Assembly: GCA_948468495.1 (NCBI GenBank)
Contig: CAOKJI010000132.1
Location: 1 to 6,149, forward strand
Reading direction: 5' to 3'
Source of the DNA: an uncultured Dorea sp.
GTDB taxonomy: Bacteria; Bacillota_A; Clostridia; Lachnospirales; Lachnospiraceae
DNA: 6,149 nucleotides
This document shows, piece by piece, positions 1-5,373 of this stretch. The stretch's first letter is position 1, and every line of letters begins with the position of its first letter. The notes under the pieces were generated by a model. The model was not told where the DNA came from, made no database searches, and saw nothing but the letters and a program-made list of their open reading frames with translations. Made by a program: the position numbers and the translations under genes.

Positions 1-92
1 ACGTCTCTTAATTGCCCTGCTTCCTATACCATAGCTTTCCGGGCAGGCCAGATAACCTGTGAAAGAAAGTTGAGAAAAAAATAAAAAAATAC

Positions 93-121
93 TTGACGAA
101 CGGGGAATGCTGGCATATAAT
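93..121 (+). promoter_or_regulatory. Sigma-A-type promoter of the ABC importer operon
   Basis: A -35 box TTGACG (93-98, 5 of 6 consensus) and a perfect -10 box TATAAT (116-121) are separated by exactly 17 bases. A/T-rich sequence (71-90) lies just upstream and could act as an UP element. Transcription should start near 128, giving a leader of about 88 nt before the lipoprotein gene. It is the strongest promoter match in the window and probably drives all three transporter genes, since no terminator-like hairpin is visible between them. Confidence 0.85.
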
Positions 122-136
122 CAAAAACGTTAAAAC

Positions 137-186
137 ACTTTCGCAAGTTGAAGCGGCAAAATATTCACACTTCAACTTGTGAAAGT
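137..186. repeat. 17-bp inverted repeat in the leader, possible operator or 5' mRNA hairpin
   Basis: The left arm at 137-153 and right arm at 170-186 are reverse complements over all 17 positions, except that G143 faces T180, which would be a G-U wobble in RNA. The 16-base spacer (154-169) is A-rich. The repeat begins about 9 bases after the predicted transcription start, so the transcript would open with a long stem-loop. No T-run follows on the plus strand, so it is not a forward intrinsic terminator. The ribosome binding site (202-207) and start codon lie outside the stem. It could be an operator for a dimeric regulator or an mRNA-stabilising hairpin. It fits no riboswitch or T-box that I recognise. 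Confidence 0.8.
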
Positions 187-215
187 AAAAATAGAGAACA
201 CAGGGGACTTATATT

Positions 216-1238
216 ATGAAAAAGAAATTATTATCTATGATGCTTGCAGCCGCAATGGTTCTTTCGCTTGCGGCATGCGGAGGCGGTTCAGGGAATGAGA
301 GCAGCGGAAGTGATACGGCGGGAAGCGAAGAGGAGGCAGAGAAGTCTTCTGGTGACAGTTATACAATAGGTATTTGTCAGTTGGTTCAGCATGATGCGCT
401 TGACGCGGCTACGGAAGGATTTAAAGACGCCCTTACGGAATTGTGCGGAGAAGGCAACGTGACGTTTGATGAGCAGAATGCACAGGGCGAGCACAATATG
501 TGCGCTACGATTATTAACCAGTTTGTGTCCGACGGTGTGGATTTGATTCTGGCCAATGCGACAGATCCGCTGACAACAGCAGCGTCGGCAACGGCGGAGA
601 TTCCGATTATCGGAACTTCTGTTACGGATTATGCTACGGCTCTTCAGATTGAAGACTGGACCGGGGCAACGGGAATTAATGTATCGGGAACCAGCGACTT
701 AGCGCCGATTGACGAGCAGGAAGCTATGCTGAAAGAGCTTTTGCCAGATGCAAAGACGGTTGGCATTCTGTACTGCTCGGCGGAACCGAATTCCAAGTAT
801 CAGGCAGAGCTGTTTGAGGAGGCTCTGAAGGAAGACAATATTGAGTACAAGGAATACACAGCTGCAGATTCTAATGAGATTCAGTCTGTTGTGACAAGCG
901 CGGTTTCGGAAGTGGACGCCATTTACATTCCAACAGATAATACCATGGCGGCAAGTACGGATATCGTGAAGAATGTATGCGTACCGGCAGGGATTCCGGT
1001 TATTGCAGGAGAGCAGGGAATCTGCTCCGGGTGTGGAATTGCAACCCTTTCGATTAGTTACTACGATATCGGATACAAGGCTGGCGAGATGGCATACGAC
1101 GTTCTGGCAAACGGCGCGGATATTTCTTCCATGGATATTGAATTTGCTCCTGAGGTAACAAAGATGTATAACAAAGAAATCTGTGAGGAGCTGAAAATAA
1201 CCGTACCGGAAGAGTATGAGGCAATAGAGACGGAATAA
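216..1238 (+). CDS. ABC transporter substrate-binding lipoprotein (ABC_sub_bind / TrpX-like family)
   Basis: This 340-residue protein is the extracytoplasmic solute receptor of the importer encoded by the next two genes. It has a type II signal peptide: positive MKKK start, hydrophobic stretch at about 5-17, and lipobox LAAC at 18-21, so Cys21 should be lipidated. A Gly/Ser/Glu-rich linker runs to about residue 47. The mature domain opens with YTIGICQLVQHDALDAA (about 49-65), typical of the ABC_sub_bind family (COG2984), and has the two-lobe periplasmic-binding-protein layout. The start is supported by AGGGGA (202-207), 8 bases upstream. Length is normal for the family. Streptococcal relatives (TrpX) have been linked to tryptophan uptake, but no T-box or other amino-acid signal is visible in this leader, so the ligand is left open. 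Family assignment is firm; substrate is unknown. Confidence 0.93.
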   Translation: MKKKLLSMMLAAAMVLSLAACGGGSGNESSGSDTAGSEEEAEKSSGDSYTIGICQLVQHDALDAATEGFKDALTELCGEGNVTFDEQNAQGEHNMCATIINQFVSDGVDLILANATDPLTTAASATAEIPIIGTSVTDYATALQIEDWTGATGINVSGTSDLAPIDEQEAMLKELLPDAKTVGILYCSAEPNSKYQAELFEEALKEDNIEYKEYTAADSNEIQSVVTSAVSEVDAIYIPTDNTMAASTDIVKNVCVPAGIPVIAGEQGICSGCGIATLSISYYDIGYKAGEMAYDVLANGADISSMDIEFAPEVTKMYNKEICEELKITVPEEYEAIETE

Positions 1239-1305
1239 TGGAAGATGATTCGGATTTGAATGGATTAGAATGAGTTTAGAGATTGCAAGAAAGGAATGAG
1301 TAGAG

Positions 1306-2280
1306 ATGACAGCATATTTGGCGGCGTTAGATCCTGCAAAATTAATCGGAGCCCTGCCGGGGAATGTGGCGCAGGGCCTGATATGGGGCGTCATGGCGCT
1401 GGGCGTGTATATTACCTTCCGTATTCTGGATTTTCCGGATTTGACGGTGGACGGTACGCTGGCAATGGGAGGCGCTGTGGCGGTTATGATGATACAGAAG
1501 GGCATGCATCCGGCGCTGGTTCTGATTTTTGCGACGGCGGCGGGGATGCTTGGAGGACTTGCGACTGGAATCCTGCATACAGTTCTGGGGATTCCCGGGA
1601 TTCTGGCAAGTATCCTGACGCAGATATCATTGTATTCGGTGAATTTGAGAATTATGGGAAAGGCGAATCAGAGTATCGCCATCGGGCAGAAAGGATTAGT
1701 TGCTTCTATTAGATTTGTGTCTGCGGATGACAGCTATCTGTTCTTTTTGAAATTGATTGTAATCTGCCTGGCGCTTGTGGCGGTAGTTTACTGGATGTTT
1801 GGGACAGAGATTGGTTCGGCAATCCGGGCGACCGGCTGTAATGAACAAATGGCCAGAGCCCAGGGAATTAATACCAATGTGATTAAAGTTATTGCGCTTA
1901 TGATTTCCAATGGGCTGGTAGGATTAAGCGGGGGCATTTATGCGCAGTATCAGGGCTCGGCGGATGTCAATTCCGGACGCGGAGCGATTGTAATCGGTTT
2001 AGCGGCGGTTATTATCAGCGAAGTGATTTTTGGGAAATTATGCGCGGGGCGGAAAATCGCATTTGCCTATACGCTTGCAGCGGTCTTTGTGGGAGCGATA
2101 CTGTACTATATCACCTATGCGTTTGTGCTGTGGCTGAAGATGCCGTCGGAGTATATGAAGCTGTTTTCTGCAATCGTGGTGGCAGTTTTCCTTGCGATAC
2201 CGTATCTGAAGGAAAAATATACTGTGAGGCTAAGGAGGGGAAATTATGGCCTATATGTTAGAAATCCACAATCTCCATAA
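1306..2280 (+). CDS. ABC transporter permease (LivH/BPD_transp_2 type, COG4120-like)
   Basis: This 324-residue integral membrane protein would form the channel of the importer. Hydrophobic segments are visible at roughly 23-41, 51-64, 68-90, 92-112, 146-165, 193-213, 226-245, 251-277 and 284-300, giving about eight or nine helices. The cytoplasmic loop GSAIRATGCNEQMARAQGI (170-188) resembles the ATPase-coupling loop of branched-chain amino acid/sugar-type permeases. The start follows AAGGA (1291-1295) by 10 bases, and the gene lies 67 bases after the lipoprotein gene with no hairpin between. The last 11 to 12 codons overlap the ATPase gene by 35 bases, and codons 310-312 (Arg-Arg-Gly) are formed by that gene's Shine-Dalgarno sequence. 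The tail after about residue 304 is therefore probably not conserved. One permease gene suggests that it acts as a homodimer. Confidence 0.92.
   Translation: MTAYLAALDPAKLIGALPGNVAQGLIWGVMALGVYITFRILDFPDLTVDGTLAMGGAVAVMMIQKGMHPALVLIFATAAGMLGGLATGILHTVLGIPGILASILTQISLYSVNLRIMGKANQSIAIGQKGLVASIRFVSADDSYLFFLKLIVICLALVAVVYWMFGTEIGSAIRATGCNEQMARAQGINTNVIKVIALMISNGLVGLSGGIYAQYQGSADVNSGRGAIVIGLAAVIISEVIFGKLCAGRKIAFAYTLAAVFVGAILYYITYAFVLWLKMPSEYMKLFSAIVVAVFLAIPYLKEKYTVRLRRGNYGLYVRNPQSP
2233..2240 (+). promoter_or_regulatory. Strong ribosome binding site inside the permease gene, sets the ATPase start
   Basis: AGGAGGGG lies 5 bases before the ATG at 2246 and is read as Arg-Arg-Gly in the permease frame. 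It favours 2246 over the in-frame ATG at 2255, and implies that permease and ATPase translation are coupled. Confidence 0.85.
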
Positions 2281-3052
2281 GACTTTTAACAAGGGAACCA
2301 TCAATGAGAAAATAGCGCTTAACGGTGTGAATCTGCAGCTTAATCCAGGGGATTTCGTTACGATTATCGGGGGAAACGGCGCCGGAAAATCTACGACTCT
2401 GAATGCGATTGCAGGGGTGTGGCCGATAGATTTGGGAAGTATTATTATAGATGGAACGGATATTACGAATCTTCCGGAGCATAAGCGGGCCGCTTATCTG
2501 GGCCGGGTATTTCAGGACCCCATGACAGGGACGGCGGCTACCATGTCCATTGAGGAGAATCTGGCGATTGCAGCCAGGCGCGGCGAGCGCCGGGGGGCCC
2601 GCTGGGGAATTACAAAGAAGGAGCGGAAGGATTATAAGGAGCTGCTTAGCGAGCTGAATCTGGGACTGGAGGAGCGTCTAACCAGCAAGGTTGGACTGCT
2701 CTCCGGAGGTCAGAGACAGGCGATTACGCTGCTTATGGCAGCGCTTAAGGAGCCGAAGCTCCTCCTTCTGGATGAACATACGGCGGCGCTGGACCCGAAG
2801 ACAGCGGCCCGGGTATTGGAGATATCCGACCAGATTATCGGAGAACATCATTTGACGGCTATGATGGTCACTCATAATATGAAGGACGCCATAACCCATG
2901 GAAATCGCCTGATTATGATGCATGAAGGCAGAATCATCTATGATGTGGAAGGCGAAGCGAAGAAGAAGTTAAAGGTGGCAGACCTCCTGAAGAAGTTCGA
3001 GGAGGCAAGCGGCGGCGAATTTGCAAACGACCGGATGATGCTTGCCAACTAA
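2246..3052 (+). CDS. ABC transporter ATP-binding protein (COG1101-like)
   Basis: This 268-residue cytoplasmic ATPase powers the importer. All nucleotide-binding motifs are present: Walker A GGNGAGKST (42-50), Q-loop Gln90 in FQDP, signature LSGGQ (152-156), Walker B LLLLDE (172-177) with catalytic Glu177, D-loop ALDP (181-184) and switch His210 in VTHN. The residue after Walker B is His (DEHTAALDP) rather than the usual Pro; as I recall, this is normal in the COG1101 group that partners ABC_sub_bind lipoproteins. The Lys-rich segment (about 239-250) and the C-terminal tail look like an ordinary family extension. It is the last gene of the operon and converges on the pseudouridine synthase gene, with only 25 bases between the stop codons and no convincing terminator in the gap. 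Confidence 0.95.
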   Translation: MAYMLEIHNLHKTFNKGTINEKIALNGVNLQLNPGDFVTIIGGNGAGKSTTLNAIAGVWPIDLGSIIIDGTDITNLPEHKRAAYLGRVFQDPMTGTAATMSIEENLAIAARRGERRGARWGITKKERKDYKELLSELNLGLEERLTSKVGLLSGGQRQAITLLMAALKEPKLLLLDEHTAALDPKTAARVLEISDQIIGEHHLTAMMVTHNMKDAITHGNRLIMMHEGRIIYDVEGEAKKKLKVADLLKKFEEASGGEFANDRMMLAN

Positions 3053-3077
3053 TTCTTTGCATAGCCATTCGGCCGTA

Positions 3078-3686
3078 TTATAAAGTCTGCGTATCAGAAC
3101 GGGAGACAGGCAGCAGTTCCTTCCATTCGCCGGGTTTTAAAGACTCATCTAATACAATTGAATCCATAGAAATACGTTTCAGAGAAATGACACAGCATCG
3201 GACCGCCTTCAGCATACGGCGGATCTGGTGCTTTTTTCCTTCCGTAACTGTAATTCGCCCGAATACTACCGGATGGTCCGGGCGGTTATGGCGGCTCTTT
3301 GCCTGTATTTCCGGGTGCAGGGAAGGAAGGACGTCCGACAGAAGGGCAGTTCCGGTAAGTTTCACGCTGGCCGGGGCGGTCAGCGAGCGGGCGCCCTTTA
3401 ACAGTACTCCCGTTTCCAGCCGCCGGATATCATCGTCAGTGAGCACGCCCATAGCGGCAAATTCGTAAGTCTTTTCCTTCTTTCTGTCAGGATGGGTCAT
3501 GTCCTGATTCCAGACCCCGTCGTCCGTTATAAATAAAAGACCTTCCGTAGCCCTGTCCAGTCTTCCCACAGGAGAAAGATTCGGGTTATTTAATTCTGTA
3601 AAATAGTCCATAACCACAGGGTACCGGTCGTCCCTGCGAGCGCAGACACAGCCATAAGGCTTATAAAACATATAATAGTGATGCAT
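3078..3686 (-). CDS. rRNA pseudouridine synthase, RsuA/RluE family, no S4 domain
   Basis: This 202-residue enzyme would convert a specific uridine in ribosomal RNA to pseudouridine. Motifs: KPYG (9-12), the catalytic loop GRLDRATEGLL (41-51) with Asp44 as the presumed nucleophile, HP...KTY (65-74), and EGKKHQIRRM (149-158), followed by the usual LKRISMDS segment near the C-terminus. Most RsuA/RluB/RluF relatives carry an N-terminal S4 RNA-binding domain. Here the catalytic domain begins at once, as in E. coli RluE (about 217 residues). The start at 3686 is backed by GAGGAA (plus-strand 3692-3697), 5 bases upstream. The ATG at codon 6 is a less likely alternative, since it would put the site too far away. 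The target position cannot be read from the sequence. The gene stands alone, divergent from udk and convergent with the transporter operon. Confidence 0.9.
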   Translation of the reverse strand: MHHYYMFYKPYGCVCARRDDRYPVVMDYFTELNNPNLSPVGRLDRATEGLLFITDDGVWNQDMTHPDRKKEKTYEFAAMGVLTDDDIRRLETGVLLKGARSLTAPASVKLTGTALLSDVLPSLHPEIQAKSRHNRPDHPVVFGRITVTEGKKHQIRRMLKAVRCCVISLKRISMDSIVLDESLKPGEWKELLPVSRSDTQTL

Positions 3687-3725
3687 AACAATTCCTCGTA
3701 TCCTGATTCAATCCGCGTCCTCTGA

Positions 3726-3755
3726 ACTGTATCACAAAATAAAAAATGGTGTCAA
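3726..3755 (-). promoter_or_regulatory. Promoter of the pseudouridine synthase gene
   Basis: On the minus strand a perfect -35 TTGACA (plus-strand 3750-3755) is followed after 18 bases by TACAGT (3726-3731, 4 of 6), which is preceded by TGA, forming an extended -10. Transcription would start near 3719, about 33 bases before the start codon. Confidence 0.68.
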
Positions 3756-3771
3756 GGATAGATTCTCCTTC

Positions 3772-3800
3772 TTTACTTGTAGAAACAGGTATGTTAAAAT
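3772..3800 (+). promoter_or_regulatory. Promoter of udk (probably of udk-udp-BMP)
   Basis: TTTACT (3772-3777, 4 of 6 of the -35 consensus) lies 17 bases before TAAAAT (3795-3800, 5 of 6). TGT directly before the -10 makes it an extended -10 element. Transcription would start near 3807, leaving a leader of about 63 nt with no strong hairpin and no PyrR-type site that I can recognise. Confidence 0.65.
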
Positions 3801-3869
3801 GAAGGTGGTAATTGTAACGCTGATAGCAAAGCGGATGACAGGCGTGTAACATAAGATGGAGATTCAGGC

Positions 3870-4490
3870 ATGGATTGTATCGTTATCGGAATAGCCGGAG
3901 GTTCTGGCTCAGGGAAGTCTACTTTTACAAACAAGCTGCGTGATCTATACGGAGATAAAGTTACCGTTATTTATCATGATAATTATTACAGACGGAATGA
4001 TCATCTGTCTCTGGAGGAACGCAGTAAGATTAATTATGACCATCCGGATTCTTTAGAGACGGACATGCTGGTTGAACACATTAAGATGCTCAAGAGAGGC
4101 GAGAGTGTTTTGGGACCAGTATATGATTACACTGTGCACAACCGCAAGGATGAGAAGATTGAGATTCGTCCGAATAAGATTATTCTGCTGGAAGGAATCA
4201 TGGTTCTTCAGAATCCTGAACTGCGTAAGCTGCTGGACATTAAGATTTATGTAGAAGCGGATGCGGATGAGCGGATTTTAAGAAGACTCACGCGGGATGT
4301 GAAGGAGCGGGGACGCGACATCGACAGTGTAATTAACCAGTATCTGCAGAGTGTGAAACCGATGCATTATATCTATGTGGAGCCTACGAGAGCTACTGCG
4401 GATATTGTCATCAACAGCGGCAAGAATCCAGTTGCTTTTGATCTTGTGAGAACGAAGATTGACAGCTTGCTACAGGAACAACAGATGTGA
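3870..4490 (+). CDS. udk: Uridine kinase
   Basis: This 206-residue cytoplasmic kinase phosphorylates uridine (and, in characterised relatives, cytidine) to the monophosphate, using ATP or GTP; it is a pyrimidine salvage enzyme. The P-loop GGSGSGKS is at 10-17. Further family marks are YHDNYYR (35-41) with the presumed catalytic Asp37, NYDHPDSL (55-62), the nucleoside-binding PVYDYTVHNR (83-92), LLEGI (106-110), and the lid RDVKERGRD (142-150). Length matches bacterial Udk (about 205-215). The start is supported by GGAGA (3858-3862), 7 bases upstream. It is the first gene of the salvage cluster and is followed after 63 bases by uridine phosphorylase, so the two competing fates of uridine are encoded side by side. 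A phosphoribulokinase-like paralogue is the only real alternative and is unlikely given the complete motif set. Confidence 0.96.
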   Translation: MDCIVIGIAGGSGSGKSTFTNKLRDLYGDKVTVIYHDNYYRRNDHLSLEERSKINYDHPDSLETDMLVEHIKMLKRGESVLGPVYDYTVHNRKDEKIEIRPNKIILLEGIMVLQNPELRKLLDIKIYVEADADERILRRLTRDVKERGRDIDSVINQYLQSVKPMHYIYVEPTRATADIVINSGKNPVAFDLVRTKIDSLLQEQQM

Positions 4491-4495
4491 TGCGG

Positions 4496-4540
4496 GAGAA
4501 TAGAGATAGAAGAAGATTATCTTTATTCTCTTTATTTATC
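4496..4540 (+). terminator. AT-rich hairpin with T-rich tail between udk and udp (weak terminator or attenuator)
   Basis: Bases 4496-4507 pair with 4519-4530 over 12 positions including one G-U wobble, around an 11-base loop. Two further G-U pairs could extend the base. The T-rich TTTATTTAT follows directly (4531-4539), then the udp ribosome binding site. The form is that of an intrinsic terminator, but the stem has few G-C pairs and the T tract is interrupted, so partial read-through is likely. Confidence 0.45.
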
Positions 4541-4546
4541 AGGAGG
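4541..4546 (+). promoter_or_regulatory. Consensus ribosome binding site of udp
   Basis: A perfect AGGAGG sits 7 bases before the ATG at 4554 and directly after the T-rich tail of the preceding hairpin. It fixes the udp start and predicts efficient translation. Confidence 0.85.
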
Positions 4547-4553
4547 GAGAAGA

Positions 4554-5330
4554 ATGATTGATTATACAGAAGGCGCAGGGGTGCCATATCATATTCAGAC
4601 CAGACCGGAGGATGTAGGAGAGTATGTCCTGCTGCCGGGCGACCCGAAGCGCTGTAAAGTGATAGCGCAGTTCCTGGATGATGCGAAGCTGGTTGCCGAC
4701 AGCCGCGAATTTGTGACTTATACCGGTTATTTAAACGGGGTTAAAGTGAGCGTAACTTCTACAGGGATTGGAGGACCTTCAGCATCCATTGCGATGGAGG
4801 AACTGTATCAGTGCGGGGCGAGAACCTTTATTCGGGTAGGAACCTGCGGCGGCATGCAGCTTGACGTCAAAGGCGGAGACGTGGTAATTGCAAGCGGTGC
4901 AATCCGCATGGAAGGTACCACGAAAGAATACGCGCCGATTGAATATCCGGCAGTGGCCGATGTAGAAGTCGTTAACGCGTTGAAGCAGGCGGCAGATAAG
5001 CTTGGGGCTACAAGTCATATCGGCGTAGTACAATGTAAAGATTCTTTTTATGGTCAGCATGAGCCGGGGAAAAAGCCGGTTGGCTATGAACTTCAGAACA
5101 AGTGGAAAGCATGGATAGAATGCGGGGCTCTTGCTTCCGAGATGGAGTCTGCGGCATTATTTATTGTAGGAAGCTGTCTGAGAGCTCGTGTGGGAACGGT
5201 ACTTCTGGTGATTGCGAACCAGGAAAGAGAAGCGGCAGGATTAGAGAACCTGCAGGTTCATGAGACGGGAAGCGTTGCCGAGATTGCGGTTGAAGCAATG
5301 CGTATCTTGATTGAACAGGACAGAAAGTAA
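4554..5330 (+). CDS. udp: Uridine phosphorylase, S. pyogenes-type subfamily
   Basis: This 258-residue cytoplasmic enzyme of the nucleoside phosphorylase I family cleaves uridine with phosphate to uracil and ribose-1-phosphate; relatives work as hexamers. Phosphate-site motifs are LPGDPKR (27-33) and RVGTCGG (94-100); STGIGGPS (69-76) and the ribose-binding EMES (196-199) are also present. The base-recognition loop reads [11 protein letters not shown] (161-171). E. coli Udp uses Gln166 and Arg168 there; this protein has Gln168 and His169, plus Lys162. From memory, Lys162 and His169 are the active-site residues that define the S. pyogenes uridine phosphorylase branch, and the numbering agrees. 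The start follows AGGAGG at 4541-4546. The gene sits between udk and a nucleoside-binding lipoprotein, which supports a pyrimidine role. Activity on other nucleosides cannot be excluded. Confidence 0.93.
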   Translation: MIDYTEGAGVPYHIQTRPEDVGEYVLLPGDPKRCKVIAQFLDDAKLVADSREFVTYTGYLNGVKVSVTSTGIGGPSASIAMEELYQCGARTFIRVGTCGGMQLDVKGGDVVIASGAIRMEGTTKEYAPIEYPAVADVEVVNALKQAADKLGATSHIGVVQCKDSFYGQHEPGKKPVGYELQNKWKAWIECGALASEMESAALFIVGSCLRARVGTVLLVIANQEREAAGLENLQVHETGSVAEIAVEAMRILIEQDRK

Positions 5331-5373
5331 CAGGGAATTCTTTAAAGAAGGGATTCAGAAAGGGACAAGGATT

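Noticed and set aside
14..48. Possible hairpin GCC(C)TGC / GCAGGC with a small inner CTAT/ATAG stem
   Set aside because: The stem is short with a bulge and a long loop, and no T-run follows on either strand, so it does not make a convincing terminator.
1..84. Open plus-strand frame from the left edge to a TAA at 82-84, possibly the end of an upstream gene
   Set aside because: It is only 27 codons, with no recognisable motif and a run-down into poly-A sequence. The minus-strand frame there also lacks a start. Chance is the simpler explanation.
121..135. cre-like (CcpA) or LacI-family operator around the AACGTT core at the transcription start
   Set aside because: Only the central CG and adjacent A/T bases fit. 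The outer TG and CA positions of the cre consensus are missing.
699..1505. Minus-strand open frame of about 268 codons across the lipoprotein-permease junction
   Set aside because: It is antisense to two confidently identified genes, and its predicted product has no recognisable domain.
1296..1712. Plus-strand open frame of 138 codons starting just before the permease
   Set aside because: It is an out-of-frame shadow of the permease with low-complexity Gly/Asp content. The permease frame has the membrane segments and the coupling loop.
3004..3046. GGCAAGC / GCTTGCC inverted repeat at the end of the ATPase gene as a shared terminator for the convergent genes
   Set aside because: The stem is 7 bp, but the loop is 29 bases, it lies within coding sequence, and no T tract follows in either direction.
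5338..5349. TTCTTTAAAGAA palindrome between udp and the BMP lipoprotein gene
   Set aside because: It is A/T-rich and would form only a 4-bp stem. It has no partner sites, and chance is likely.
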